Assembly: GCA_045545175.1 (NCBI GenBank)
Contig: JAZQAK010000007.1
Span: 1 to 64,000, forward strand
DNA length: 64,000 bases
Direction of reading: 5' to 3'
Source of the DNA: RGIG6165 sp045545175
GTDB lineage: Bacteria > Bacillota > Clostridia > Oscillospirales > Feifaniaceae
The notes under the pieces were generated by a model. It was not told the DNA's origin. It was given only the letters and a program-made list of their open reading frames with translations, and searched no databases. This document shows, in pieces, positions 1 to 9,073 of this stretch (the first letter of the stretch is position 1; the number at the start of each line of letters is the position of its first letter). Made by a program: the position numbers and the translations under genes.

Positions 1-120
1 CCGGTAATCCAAGCTCGGAAATAAGTTCTTTTTTTATTTATCCAACATCAGAACATTCTGATTTTGTATTTTCAAGTGATTTTGCGCAGTTTCAAGCAAA
101 ATTTATATTTTTAGACCATA
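1..120. other. Non-coding window edge downstream of rqcP
   Basis: This stretch is AT-rich and holds no ORF that I can support. The only visible structure is a short dyad at about 50-66 (ATCAGAA then TTCTGAT around a 2-base centre). It has no T-run on the minus strand, so it is a poor terminator for the rqcP end of the operon. The next gene downstream is outside the window. Confidence 0.5.
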
Positions 121-378
121 TTAGTCTTGTGTAAGTGTGGGTATTACTTTGTACATGCCCGATGCGGCATCTTTGCCCATATGCTCAGCCACCTCGAGAA
201 CTTCTATACTCAGCGTGCCGCCGCCAAGACTTAAAGTGAGTTTATCCCCCACTTTTACATCGTACGACGCCTTGACAGGTCTGCCGTTTGCCGACACCCT
301 TCCCGCATCGCAGGCTTCGTTTGCCACGGTACGTCTTTTGATTATTCGTGATACTTTAAGATATTTATCGAGTCTCAT
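121..378 (-). CDS. rqcP: S4-domain RNA-binding protein RqcP (YabO-like)
   Basis: An 85-residue protein made almost entirely of one S4 RNA-binding domain. It opens MRLDKYLKVSRIIKRR and continues with the conserved stretch around VANEACDAGRVSANG. This matches the small YabO/RqcP family, which binds the large ribosomal subunit and helps RqcH add alanine tails to stalled nascent chains in ribosome quality control. In Bacillus the order spoVB-type gene, mazG, yabO is conserved. The same order occurs here with hup inserted before rqcP, which supports the call. It is the last visible gene of the long minus-strand operon. The Hsp15 family has a similar S4 domain, but the neighbours favour RqcP. Confidence 0.85.
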   Translation of the reverse strand: MRLDKYLKVSRIIKRRTVANEACDAGRVSANGRPVKASYDVKVGDKLTLSLGGGTLSIEVLEVAEHMGKDAASGMYKVIPTLTQD

Positions 379-411
379 ATTTTCTCCAATTTTACTGAAT
401 ATAACAAATAC

Positions 412-436
412 AAAAAGGGGTTTTATAACCCCTTTC
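412..436 (-). terminator. Intrinsic terminator after hup
   Basis: The stem AAAGGGGTT / AACCCCTTT has a 4-base loop and is followed on the minus strand by a T-run (TTTTTG). It lies just past the hup stop, so part of the transcription should end before rqcP. The abundant hup message would then be made separately from rqcP. Confidence 0.7.
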
Positions 437-441
437 CTGTA

Positions 442-717
442 TTACTTGTCTACTGAATCTTTAAGAGCCTTGCCTGCCTTGAATGAAGGAAGCTTCTTTG
501 CGGGAATCTTGATAGTTTCCTTTGTCTGAGGATTGAGACCGTTGCGAGCTGCACGCTTCTTAACTTCGAATGAGCCGAAGCCTACGAGTGTAACTGTTTC
601 ACCCTTTGCAAGAGCGTCTGTTACTGTTGCCGTGAAAGCATTGAGTGCCTTTTCAGCATCCTTCTTTGAAAGTTCTGCTTTCTCTGCAATTGCTGCGATA
701 AGTTCTGTCTTGTTCAT
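442..717 (-). CDS. hup: HU-family DNA-binding protein
   Basis: A 91-residue histone-like protein that bends and compacts DNA as a dimer. The sequence begins MNKTELIAAIAEKAELSKKD and carries the family signature around VGFGSFEVKKRAARNGLNPQ, followed by the DNA-contacting arm with IKIPAKKLPSFKAGKALKD. The length is typical of bacterial HU. A strong ribosome binding site (AAGGAGGG) sits a few bases before the ATG. It lies between mazG and rqcP in the same transcription unit, with its own terminator after it. IHF is an alternative fold relative, but HU is the usual single protein in Firmicutes. Confidence 0.95.
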   Translation of the reverse strand: MNKTELIAAIAEKAELSKKDAEKALNAFTATVTDALAKGETVTLVGFGSFEVKKRAARNGLNPQTKETIKIPAKKLPSFKAGKALKDSVDK

Positions 718-777
718 TGGTTTTCCCTCCTTAATAAATTTTGATTAGACTTTTCCTTTTTATATTAAGAGCGCCTC

Positions 778-1518
778 TCAAAGCTCTCCTAACTTACTGC
801 CTTTGACTTTACCGTTTATTTCTGCTTTTTCAAAATCAGAAATGAACCTTTCCACCCTGCGAGTCAGTGCCTCTTCAGGTTCTGTTTCAGTTTCGTTTGC
901 AATGCCGACTGCCTCAAAAATAATATCGCCCACAAGTTCTTCACCGCCACCGTTTTCACGGTACTGCTTTAGAAGTTTTTCAAGCCTGTCAGCAGAACCG
1001 CTGATATCAAGCCCCGCCTTCGACGCCTTCTTTCTCACCTTATAGGCACGCATCAACGCAGGCAGACTCGCCGCCACGCTTTTGAGTATATCGGTATCGG
1101 TTTTCTGTGATTTTTCTTTCTTTTTAAGCTTGTCCCAATTATCAAGCACCACGTCGGTCGTATCCGCCTCAACTTCGCCGAACACGTGCGGGTGCCTGTA
1201 TATCATTTTGCGACATTCAGCATCTATCACGTCATCAACCGTGAATACACCCTTCTCCGCCTCCATCTCACTGTGAAGGAGCACCTGAAGCATAATATCC
1301 CCAAGTTCTTCCTTGAGAAGTTCGGTATCCTGCGTATCAATCGCCTCACACGCCTCATAAGTTTCCTCAATAAGACTTTTGCGGATAGACTCATGTGTCT
1401 GCTCTCTATCCCACGGGCAACCGTAGGGTTGACGCAAAATGTGAATGATTTCGACAAAATCACTAAAGTTATACTTGTTTTTTGTTTTTAAACTGTTAAT
1501 TTTCCCTATACTCTCCAT
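778..1518 (-). CDS. mazG: Nucleoside triphosphate pyrophosphohydrolase MazG
   Basis: A 246-residue all-alpha NTP pyrophosphohydrolase that hydrolyses (d)NTPs to monophosphates plus pyrophosphate. The first MazG domain (about residues 25-130) holds the metal-binding EEtyE motif (EETYEACEAID) and EELGDIMLQVLLHSEM. A second, weaker MazG-like part follows at about 155-240. It starts one base after the spoVB-like stop codon and has only a weak Shine-Dalgarno, which suggests translational coupling. Bacillus YabN has an extra N-terminal methylase domain that is absent here, so this is the short MazG form. Confidence 0.9.
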   Translation of the reverse strand: MESIGKINSLKTKNKYNFSDFVEIIHILRQPYGCPWDREQTHESIRKSLIEETYEACEAIDTQDTELLKEELGDIMLQVLLHSEMEAEKGVFTVDDVIDAECRKMIYRHPHVFGEVEADTTDVVLDNWDKLKKKEKSQKTDTDILKSVAASLPALMRAYKVRKKASKAGLDISGSADRLEKLLKQYRENGGGEELVGDIIFEAVGIANETETEPEEALTRRVERFISDFEKAEINGKVKGSKLGEL

Positions 1519-1519
1519 T

Positions 1520-3130
1520 TTATACTATCCAACCTATTTTTGCAAGTATTTTTTCAATTTTTTCACCCATAGGCAGTAAACGCACGTCTTCACCCCTGTA
1601 CCACTTCATTATTCCGAGTGATACAAAGTAAATCAGAGCCGCCACGCATATGCTTGCACCAAGACCTATGGCATTACCCATACGTGATGCAACGGGGCCA
1701 TACGTAAAGTACGCACCGACACCGCAGAGTGCCGCCGCAATAACGGGCTTCACCACAGCCGACAGTATGCCAAGCCCTTTGCCCAGAACCTTCGATATTA
1801 CTATAAGGTTAAGTATCGTGATTACCGCATAGCACACGTTGGTGCTTATGGGTGCACCGTTTATGTTTATCGAAGGAGTTCCTACCATTATATAATTCAT
1901 TGCAAGTTTGATGCCGCCGCCGACAAACATCGTAAATACGGGCATCCACTCTTTACCTATCGCCTGAAGCATAACGTTTGTTATGGAAACAAGGCACACG
2001 AATACCACCGCAGGTCCCAACAGACGAAGCAGAGGTGCTGCAATCGACACTTCAACGGGTTTTGATGGATAAAGCAGTGACAAAATCGGGTTTGCCATAA
2101 CTGAAAGTCCTATACCGCAGGGAAGCGCAAGAAATACCGATATTCTGAAGGTTGATGAAATCATATTTTTGGTTTCATCTATCTTTTTACTTGCAAATGC
2201 CGCCGAAATAGACGGAATTATACCCGTACCCATAGGGATGATAAGTGCCGTCGGGAGCGAGAAAAGCACCCTCGCATAACCCGAATAACTGCCGTATATC
2301 ATATCTACAGAATGGGAAAGTGTCGATGCAATCGTGTCAAGTCTGTTCTGCACTACCGCCGCATCAAGAAGATTTGTGACCGATAATACGGATGAACTTA
2401 TCGTTATCGGAATCATTATCCAGAGTATCTTTTTAGCAAGCGAAGCCGAGCCTCTGCAGGTGTTATCTTCAATAGCCGTATTATACTCAGGTTTGAAAAA
2501 CATCCTTCTTATTGCAAGGAATACCGCACCCACAACCGTGCCGAGTGTTACACCGAAAATGGCGCCTGCCGCCACGATTGCCATAGAATAGCCCTTGTTG
2601 GTCAGCCACAATGCAAGAGAATAACCGAATACAGCCTTGATTATCGCAACGATAATCTGTGATATTGCAGTGGGCACCATATCCTGATGTCCCTGAAAAT
2701 ATCCGCGATACAGACTCATAAGAGCCTCAAAGAATATGGCAGGGGCAATCGCAAGTATTGCACAGTAGGACTCGGGACTGCTCATAGCACCCGCAAGTCC
2801 CTTTGCAAAGACGAGCATAAACGCCATTCCCGCAAAGCCGAGCAGGGCAAACATTAGAAACGCTACGCGAACAGTCTTTTTTGCCTGCTTGTATTTTCCG
2901 AGGGCAACGTCCTCCGACACCATTCTCGAAATAACAACGGGCAGTGCAGCCGTTGCAATAATGTACATAAACGTGTATATGTCGTAGGCATTACTGTAAT
3001 ACGCCATCGCCTCACCCGAAACGAGATTGGCAAGCGGAACCTTATACAGTGCACCTATCAGCTTGACGATGATGCCTCCGACCATAAGGACGAGGGCACC
3101 CGTCATAAAGTTTTTCTTTTTAGCAGTCAT
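1520..3130 (-). CDS. SpoVB-like MOP-superfamily lipid flippase
   Basis: A 536-residue membrane protein with about 14 predicted transmembrane segments of the polysaccharide-export / MurJ-like MOP superfamily. The N-terminus (FMTGALVLMVGGIIVKLIGA, then LYKVPLA) is typical of SpoVB/YabM proteins, which flip undecaprenyl-linked precursors across the membrane. In Bacillus this gene precedes mazG and yabO, as it does here. A true spore-cortex role (SpoVB) is likely but not provable, because Clostridia often carry several paralogues. The start follows an AGAGG motif. The gene is in the middle of the recJ-rqcP operon. Confidence 0.85.
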   Translation of the reverse strand: MTAKKKNFMTGALVLMVGGIIVKLIGALYKVPLANLVSGEAMAYYSNAYDIYTFMYIIATAALPVVISRMVSEDVALGKYKQAKKTVRVAFLMFALLGFAGMAFMLVFAKGLAGAMSSPESYCAILAIAPAIFFEALMSLYRGYFQGHQDMVPTAISQIIVAIIKAVFGYSLALWLTNKGYSMAIVAAGAIFGVTLGTVVGAVFLAIRRMFFKPEYNTAIEDNTCRGSASLAKKILWIMIPITISSSVLSVTNLLDAAVVQNRLDTIASTLSHSVDMIYGSYSGYARVLFSLPTALIIPMGTGIIPSISAAFASKKIDETKNMISSTFRISVFLALPCGIGLSVMANPILSLLYPSKPVEVSIAAPLLRLLGPAVVFVCLVSITNVMLQAIGKEWMPVFTMFVGGGIKLAMNYIMVGTPSININGAPISTNVCYAVITILNLIVISKVLGKGLGILSAVVKPVIAAALCGVGAYFTYGPVASRMGNAIGLGASICVAALIYFVSLGIMKWYRGEDVRLLPMGEKIEKILAKIGWIV

Positions 3131-3148
3131 TTTTTCTATGCCTCTTTT

Positions 3149-3505
3149 TTAAAGTTTATTACCGCATGCAGAGCAGTACTCAGCCTCCGCATCATTGTTG
3201 TTACCGCACATACCGCAAAGTTTATTACCTTTAAGCTGACGGAGCCTTTCTTCAAGTTCTGCAATTTTTGCAATTTTTGCATCGATTTTTGCCAAAGCAT
3301 TTTCAAAATCGGTCTCTTCATCGTTGTTCCTTGCAGAAAAATACACGTTTCTGCCGAGTTCTTTATAAAGACCGTCAAGTTCAGCCTTTTCGTTTATTAT
3401 TTTGGCACTCACTTTAGCCTGTTCGGTAAGTTCGACCGTTTTATCGGCAACCGCCTTACCGCCTTTTTTTGCTTTTTCAAGCAGAGCATTAAAATCAAAT
3501 CCCAT
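3149..3505 (-). CDS. Small coiled-coil protein with C-terminal zinc ribbon
   Basis: A 118-residue protein of unknown function. Residues 1-95 are charged and helical, with a likely coiled coil around ALAKIDAKIAKIAELEERLRQ. The last 20 residues form a double CxxC zinc ribbon (CGMCG...YCSACGNKL). Such proteins are common in Clostridia as small cytosolic 'zinc ribbon domain' proteins. No enzymatic motif and no signal peptide are seen. The start is supported by AAAGGAG a few bases upstream. It sits between the nucleoside kinase and the SpoVB-like flippase, and the context does not suggest a specific role. Confidence 0.75.
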   Translation of the reverse strand: MGFDFNALLEKAKKGGKAVADKTVELTEQAKVSAKIINEKAELDGLYKELGRNVYFSARNNDEETDFENALAKIDAKIAKIAELEERLRQLKGNKLCGMCGNNNDAEAEYCSACGNKL

Positions 3506-3520
3506 AAGTTTACTCCTTTT

Positions 3521-4429
3521 TTATATTTCAAGACCGCCGAAAAATTCCCTCATCACCGCATTCTTCGGTACGGCATCAGCCGGCATACCCGGAACTTTTT
3601 TAACAACTTCAAGAAGACGCTTTGCATAGTCCTCAAACTCCGTACCCAAAAGTGTTTCAAGGCACTTTACCGACTCGTTTTTAAGCAACGATATTTCATA
3701 AGCCTGCGAAGAATCCACAATTATATCGGCATTGTCGATATACGGTATTACAAACTGTTCCTCCGCCTCGACAACACTGCTCCATATCTTTGCGGTGCTT
3801 ATCGCAGGATATGCGCGAAACTTCTCGTCACGTACCATACGCCTTATAAAACGCATATCACGCCACGACAATTCCTCAAACTCCCTCGCAACGTCAATAT
3901 ACACCTTATAAGTGAGTCCTTTGGGAAGTTCGTCATCCACAAGCGGATTTAAAGCGTGTATACCCTCCATAATCACAACGTCGCTCTTTTTAAGTTGCAA
4001 CTCATACGTCGCATCTTTTCGCGACTTCGTCGTGAAATCAAAGGTCGGCATCGGTGTTATTTTCCCCTCCGTCAGACTTTTGAGTGTTGTATTGAGAAGG
4101 TCTATATCAAGCGTATTTAAACTGTCCCAGTCCTTATTCCCGTTAGGCAGGAGCGGAATTTCATCCTGCTGACGAAAAAAATCGTCCATAGAAATAATGT
4201 GAGTATTATGACCCCTCTCCGCAAGCATATTTTTAATTCGCTTTGCAGACGTGGTCTTACCGCTTGACGAGGGCCCCGACAGAAGTATCACGTTATGCTT
4301 GCCGTCAATCTCCTCTGCCGCCCTTTCGATAAATGAACTGTAATGTGCCTCAGCCTCTGCAACAACTGCATAGGGGTCATTTTCTATTGCACGGCACACC
4401 TGTGCAAGATCCATTTTTCCTTTTTTCAT
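3521..4429 (-). CDS. Uridine kinase-like nucleoside kinase
   Basis: A 302-residue P-loop kinase of the phosphoribulokinase/uridine kinase family. Walker A is GPSSSGKTTSAKR at about residue 51, followed by ISMDDFF, the conserved acidic/substrate region of uridine kinases, and MEGIHALNP. Clostridial relatives usually carry an extra N-terminal TGS / tRNA-synthetase-editing-like part of roughly 200-250 residues. That part is absent here and only a ~45-residue helical lead remains. It overlaps the end of hemZ by four bases (ATGA). Uridine or cytidine is the likely substrate by family, but substrate specificity cannot be read from the sequence. Confidence 0.8.
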   Translation of the reverse strand: MKKGKMDLAQVCRAIENDPYAVVAEAEAHYSSFIERAAEEIDGKHNVILLSGPSSSGKTTSAKRIKNMLAERGHNTHIISMDDFFRQQDEIPLLPNGNKDWDSLNTLDIDLLNTTLKSLTEGKITPMPTFDFTTKSRKDATYELQLKKSDVVIMEGIHALNPLVDDELPKGLTYKVYIDVAREFEELSWRDMRFIRRMVRDEKFRAYPAISTAKIWSSVVEAEEQFVIPYIDNADIIVDSSQAYEISLLKNESVKCLETLLGTEFEDYAKRLLEVVKKVPGMPADAVPKNAVMREFFGGLEI

Positions 4430-5859
4430 AGAGTTTCTCTTATAAGTTCCTCCAATCTTGCAATATTTCCGAGCATCTTTTGCTTATCGTCAAGATACTC
4501 ATACGGATATTTGTAGTTGAATACCCTTTCGATACGTCCGTTTTTGCCATTCACGACCTTTGAGACCGCACCTGCACCAACGGCAATTATCGTCTGATAC
4601 TCTCCCATTATATATATGTTGTAAAGCCCGTCCTTATCATCAAGAGCATAGCCTACATTTTCAAGATTACCTACCATATTCTTCTGTTTATACATATAAT
4701 ACGGTCTGTATCCCGCTTCGAGCAGCCTTTTTTGCGCCGTCTCGGTCATATACTCAGTAAGAGACGCCCTTTCTATCGCACTGTCACCGTCATCACGCAG
4801 ATTTGCCGCACGTTTTACCGACAAAGTATGCACCGTGACGTTTTCGGGACGCATCGAAAGTATCTTATCAAGTGTAAAGTCAAAATCCTTTTCATCTTCC
4901 GTGTCAAGACCTGCGATAAGGTCGGTGTTTATACAGTCAAACCCCTTGCTTTTTGCAAGTTCATAAGCCCATACAACGTCTTGTGCCGTATGCTTTCTGC
5001 CTATTCTCTCAAGCGTCTTATCATTCATAGTCTGCGGATTTATGCTTATTCTCGTGACACCGCATTTACGAAGAACGTCAAGTTTTTCTTCGGTTATCGT
5101 ATCAGGTCTGCCTGCTTCAACGGTAAACTCGTCAAAGAGTTTCGGGTCAAAAAGTTCGTTTACTTTTGACAGTACAATGTCAAGTTGACCTGCAGTAAGC
5201 GTTGTTGGCGTGCCGCCACCCATATAGACGGTCGAAACGTAAACGCCCGTTTTATCACACACTTTTTTGACTTCTTCAAGTTCATCGCAGAGTGCCTTTA
5301 CGTAGTCGGGTATAAGTGCACCTGCCTTTTCTATCGAATGTGATACGAACGAACAGTAATAACAGCGACTCGGACAAAACGGTATCGAAATATAGAGTGA
5401 CACACTCTTCCCGTCAAGTTTCGAGAGTGCCTTCTCCTCACTTTCACATACCATTTCGGAGAGTCTTATTTTATCCTCTCTCACGCAGTATATTTCGGCT
5501 ATTTCGGCAGAGGTCATAAATTTTCTTTTCTGCCTTATGAATTTTGCCGCGCGTATACCCGTCACCGTGCCCCATGCAGGCGAAATGCCCGTATGCTCAC
5601 GCCCTGCAAGAAAGAGTGCCTTTGACACGAGTGCCGCTTCGTCACACTTTTCATCAAGCCTTGCCTTGACCGAAGCTTCTGTTTTTCTGCCGTTATCCTC
5701 GATTACCGCCACACTCTCCGCTATACCGTCAACCGTTTCAAGCGAGCTCGTTATTATCCTTCCGTCACTATCGTCGGCAAAGCCCGACAAGGGAAAGAAT
5801 AACAACGCCGTATTCTGCACGGCATTTTTTTGTGAATGTCCTTTAGTTTCAATTATCAT
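4426..5859 (-). CDS. hemZ: Oxygen-independent coproporphyrinogen dehydrogenase HemZ-type radical SAM protein
   Basis: A 477-residue radical SAM enzyme. The [4Fe-4S]-binding CxxxCxxC motif (CPSRCYYCSF) lies at about residue 168, followed by MGGGTPT and the SAM-binding VEAGRPDT region. A long N-terminal extension of about 150 residues is characteristic of HemZ compared with HemN/HemW. It is predicted to convert coproporphyrinogen III to protoporphyrinogen IX. No other haem genes are visible here, so the true substrate could differ. The adjacency with dtd, relA and the MBL hydrolase is common in Firmicutes. Its start overlaps the MBL stop. Confidence 0.85.
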   Translation of the reverse strand: MIIETKGHSQKNAVQNTALLFFPLSGFADDSDGRIITSSLETVDGIAESVAVIEDNGRKTEASVKARLDEKCDEAALVSKALFLAGREHTGISPAWGTVTGIRAAKFIRQKRKFMTSAEIAEIYCVREDKIRLSEMVCESEEKALSKLDGKSVSLYISIPFCPSRCYYCSFVSHSIEKAGALIPDYVKALCDELEEVKKVCDKTGVYVSTVYMGGGTPTTLTAGQLDIVLSKVNELFDPKLFDEFTVEAGRPDTITEEKLDVLRKCGVTRISINPQTMNDKTLERIGRKHTAQDVVWAYELAKSKGFDCINTDLIAGLDTEDEKDFDFTLDKILSMRPENVTVHTLSVKRAANLRDDGDSAIERASLTEYMTETAQKRLLEAGYRPYYMYKQKNMVGNLENVGYALDDKDGLYNIYIMGEYQTIIAVGAGAVSKVVNGKNGRIERVFNYKYPYEYLDDKQKMLGNIARLEELIRETL

Positions 5860-6440
5860 CTTTCAAAATACGGATTATCCGCCTTTTCTCTGTTAAGTGT
5901 CGTAGCACCGCCGTGTCCGGGATAAATAACGTAATCCTTTTCAAGTGCAGAGATACGCCTGAGCGACTCTCTCATCACCTCAGGACTTCCACCTTCAAAA
6001 TCCGTCCTGCCGATTGTGCCCTCAAAAACAGTATCCCCCGAAAACATCTCATCTTCCGTGAGAAAACAAATACTGCCTCTCGAATGGCCGGGGGTATGCA
6101 TAACCCTCAGCCCGAAAATTTCATCACCGTCATCAACAAACATATCCGCCGTACCCGGTGTGCCTGCATTCTGAAGTTCTATTTCAAGTTGATTTGCATC
6201 CTCTTTATGAATGGCAATCTTCGCCCCCGTCATTTCACGGAGTTTGCCCGCATCCCACACGTGATCGAAATGGCCGTGTGTAAGAAGTATATATTTCAGC
6301 TTCGGTGCATTTTCCGACTCAAGATATTCGACAAGTGCCTTATTGCGACGTGCAGGGTCAATTACCGCACACTCACCGTCTTTTTCGAGAATATACGTAT
6401 TGTTGCCCATAATGCCGCTTCGTATTGCTTTTATTATCAT
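5856..6440 (-). CDS. MBL-fold metallo-hydrolase (glyoxalase II-like)
   Basis: A 194-residue metallo-beta-lactamase-fold hydrolase. The metal-binding motif THGHFDHVWD lies near residue 55, a second ligand is in HTPGHSRGSICF (about 115), and the closing one is in YPGHGGATTL (about 173). It is shorter than classical glyoxalase II (GloB) and lacks that enzyme's C-terminal substrate-binding domain. The family includes YcbL-type thioester hydrolases, and the exact substrate is not assignable. It overlaps dtd upstream and hemZ downstream by four bases each, which points to tight translational coupling. Confidence 0.85.
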   Translation of the reverse strand: MIIKAIRSGIMGNNTYILEKDGECAVIDPARRNKALVEYLESENAPKLKYILLTHGHFDHVWDAGKLREMTGAKIAIHKEDANQLEIELQNAGTPGTADMFVDDGDEIFGLRVMHTPGHSRGSICFLTEDEMFSGDTVFEGTIGRTDFEGGSPEVMRESLRRISALEKDYVIYPGHGGATTLNREKADNPYFER

Positions 6441-6892
6441 TTTCTCATCGTCCTCGTATCCATAAGTATGGTTACAGGCCCGTCTCCTATTATTTCAACC
6501 GTCATATCCGCACCGAAAACGCCCGGTTTTACTTCGCTTACACCGTTGTCGGCAAGCGCCTGCATAAAGTATTCGTACAGCGCATTTGCACGCTCGGGCG
6601 CTTCCGCATCTATAAACGAGGGGCGGTTGCCCTTTGATGCGTTTCCCAGAAGCGTAAACTGCGATACTGCAAGTATACTGCCGCCGACGTCGGTTATGCT
6701 TTTATTCATTTTGCCGTTTTCGTCTTCAAAAACGCGCAGTCTTGCAATTTTGCCTGCAAGATAATCCGCCTCCTCCTGCGTGTCGTTTTTCTCAACACCC
6801 AGAAGCACGTTAAAGCCGTGTCCCGTCTCAGAAACAACCTCTCCGTCCACCGTCACGGACGACCTTTTTACCCTTTGTATAACCGCTCTCAT
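6437..6892 (-). CDS. dtd: D-aminoacyl-tRNA deacylase
   Basis: A 151-residue Dtd protein that removes D-amino acids (and glycine) mischarged on tRNA. It opens MRAVIQRVKRSSVTVDGEVV, as expected for Dtd. The catalytic-site segment (SQFTLLGNASKGNRPSF, at about residue 78) and the C-terminal cross-subunit loop with VKPGVFGADMTVE (about 120) are both intact. The length is as expected for the family. It overlaps relA by four bases, an arrangement that is conserved in many Firmicutes. Confidence 0.95.
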   Translation of the reverse strand: MRAVIQRVKRSSVTVDGEVVSETGHGFNVLLGVEKNDTQEEADYLAGKIARLRVFEDENGKMNKSITDVGGSILAVSQFTLLGNASKGNRPSFIDAEAPERANALYEYFMQALADNGVSEVKPGVFGADMTVEIIGDGPVTILMDTRTMRK

Positions 6893-9069
6893 GATTTGTT
6901 ACCTCTCCTGATGGATGATACCTCTTTAAGTTCACCGATTTTTCTTATGATGGTATCAAGATGCTCACGGCTGTGAACGTCGCACGAAAGCACGACTATC
7001 GCCGTATTATCCGTCTCCCTTGCAATAAGCGACTTTATCGTCACCCTCATATTTGCAAGAATTGCCGTAATGTCGGCAAGAACGCCGTATTTCTTTGAAC
7101 AGTATATTTCAAGCGAAGCAAGAAAACTCTCATTCTCCGACGTGTTTGCCCAGCTGACGTTGAGCCACCTGTCATTCTCGTCACCCTTTTCAAGACTCGC
7201 CTTGACGTGTGCACAGTCTGCCCTGTGTACCGATATACCGTAGCCTTTTGTTATGTAGCCGATAATATGCTCACCCGGCAGAGGATTACAGCACCTTGCA
7301 AACTTGACAAGACAGTTATCTACACCCTCAACCACCACGGGTGATTTACTGTGCGTCGTCTTCTTCGTGCCCTGTTTTGCAATGGACGCCGTTATTTCTT
7401 CATTTGACGCCTTATTTTCCTTGATAAACTCATTTTTAAACCGCGAAATGAGTTTACTCATAGGCAGACCGTCATAACCGATAGCGGCAATCAAGTCTTC
7501 AGCATTGGAAAAACCGTATTTGTTTGCAACCGAGGCAATAAATTTATCCCTCTGCTCCTTGGTGATATCAACGCCTGCTTCGGCAAGTGCGATATCAAGT
7601 TCTTCATCACCCTTGGCAATATTCTCTTCGCGTCTTTCCTTTTTGAACCACTGCCTTATCTTGCTCTTCGCCGAGGAAGTTTTCGCAATATTGAGCCAGT
7701 CACGACCCGGACCTTTGCCCGAATTGGTCGTCATTATCTCAATGATATCGCCGTTTTTCGGCTGATAGTCAAGCTGTGTCATCTTGCCGTTACACTTTGC
7801 ACCTATCATCTTGTTGCCGACGGCGCTGTGTATGGAATATGCAAAGTCTATCACCGTTGCACCTGCAGGCAGATTGATAATGTCACCCTTGGGCGTAAAC
7901 ACGAAAACTTCATCCGAGAAAAAGTCAACCTTAAAGCTCTTCATAAAGTCTTCGTCACTGTCAACCGATTCAGCCTGAGTTTTAAGCAGATTCCTCACCC
8001 ATTCAAGCTGTCTGTCATCCTGCGCCTTACCCTGAACTTTACTCTTGTATTTCCAGTGTGCAGCAATACCGTATTCTGCGGTTCTGTGCATATCCCACGT
8101 GCGTATCTGCACCTCAAACGGCTGACCTTCTTTACCGATAACCGTCGTGTGAAGCGACTGATACATATTGGGCTTAGGCGTGGAAATATAGTCCTTAAAT
8201 CTACCGGGAATAGGCTTATACATATCGTGGATTATGCCAAGTGCATTATAACACTCGTTCATATTGTCCACGATAATTCTTATCGCATAAAGGTCGTATA
8301 TCTCGTCTATCGTTTTATTCTGCGTATACATCTTTCTGTAAACGCTGTATATATGCTTTACCCTGCTGTTTATTCTGGGAATCTCGTAACCGAGCTCGTT
8401 AAAATGCTCTTTTATATGCTCGATTGTATTTGCAAGAAAATTCTCGTGAGTGTGCGCCTTCTTTTCCATATTCTCCTGTATCTCGTGGAATGCCACGGGA
8501 TCGAGATATTTTATAGAAAGGTCCTCAAGTTCAATTTTCATACGTTGCATACCAAGGCGGTGTGCAAGAGGCGCATATATCTCCAGCGTCTCTTTTGCTT
8601 TACGACGCTGTTTTTCGGGATTTACGTACTCGTTGGTACGCATATTATGCAGACGGTCGGCAAGTTTTATGATTATGACACGCACGTCCTTCGCCGTTGC
8701 AAGAAACATCTTACGCAGATTTTCAACCTGCTGTTTTTCTTTATCCGTGTATACGGTACGTGAAAGTTTTGTTACACCGTCAACTATCTCCGCCACTTCA
8801 AGACCGAACTGTTTTTTAAGGTCATCAAAACTCACCGTCGTGTCTTCAATGGTATCGTGAAGCAGAGCCGCAACCACCGAATCGGTGTCAAGCCCTGTCT
8901 TAACGAGAATTTTGGCAACTTCTATCGGATGGATGATATAATCCTCACCCGATGCACGCTTCTGTCCCTCGTGCGCAGCATAAGCCAAATCGAATGCCGC
9001 AAGTATTTTTTCTTTGTCGTATTCACCGTTTTGTATTACTTCACAAACGGCTTCTCTGTATTCGTTCAT
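6889..9069 (-). CDS. relA: Bifunctional (p)ppGpp synthetase/hydrolase RelA/SpoT (Rel)
   Basis: A 726-residue long RSH protein with all expected domains. The HD hydrolase domain holds the catalytic ALLHDTIEDT at about residue 65. The synthetase domain (about 230-340) contains DLYAIRIIV and GRFKDYIS..PNMYQSLHTTV. Then come TGS (about 390-450, with VFVFTPKGDIINLPAGATVIDFAY), a zinc-finger-type region (CCNPLPGEHIIGY) and a C-terminal ACT domain (about 645-726). It makes and degrades the stringent-response alarmone in the cytosol. The gene usually lies after recJ and apt in Firmicutes; apt is missing here. Confidence 0.97.
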   Translation of the reverse strand: MNEYREAVCEVIQNGEYDKEKILAAFDLAYAAHEGQKRASGEDYIIHPIEVAKILVKTGLDTDSVVAALLHDTIEDTTVSFDDLKKQFGLEVAEIVDGVTKLSRTVYTDKEKQQVENLRKMFLATAKDVRVIIIKLADRLHNMRTNEYVNPEKQRRKAKETLEIYAPLAHRLGMQRMKIELEDLSIKYLDPVAFHEIQENMEKKAHTHENFLANTIEHIKEHFNELGYEIPRINSRVKHIYSVYRKMYTQNKTIDEIYDLYAIRIIVDNMNECYNALGIIHDMYKPIPGRFKDYISTPKPNMYQSLHTTVIGKEGQPFEVQIRTWDMHRTAEYGIAAHWKYKSKVQGKAQDDRQLEWVRNLLKTQAESVDSDEDFMKSFKVDFFSDEVFVFTPKGDIINLPAGATVIDFAYSIHSAVGNKMIGAKCNGKMTQLDYQPKNGDIIEIMTTNSGKGPGRDWLNIAKTSSAKSKIRQWFKKERREENIAKGDEELDIALAEAGVDITKEQRDKFIASVANKYGFSNAEDLIAAIGYDGLPMSKLISRFKNEFIKENKASNEEITASIAKQGTKKTTHSKSPVVVEGVDNCLVKFARCCNPLPGEHIIGYITKGYGISVHRADCAHVKASLEKGDENDRWLNVSWANTSENESFLASLEIYCSKKYGVLADITAILANMRVTIKSLIARETDNTAIVVLSCDVHSREHLDTIIRKIGELKEVSSIRRGNKS

Positions 9070-9073
9070 TCCC

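Noticed and set aside
50..66. LexA-type operator (ATCAGAA..TTCTGAT)
   Set aside because: It does not fit the GAAC-N4-GTTC pattern of Firmicute SOS boxes, and it lies downstream of a gene.
5913..6764. A 283-codon plus-strand ORF opposite the MBL hydrolase and dtd
   Set aside because: It spans the antisense of two well-supported genes and resembles no family.
7828..8763. A 311-codon plus-strand ORF opposite relA
   Set aside because: It lies fully antisense to the conserved synthetase and hydrolase domains of relA, has no ribosome binding site and an unnatural composition. It is a shadow of the real gene.
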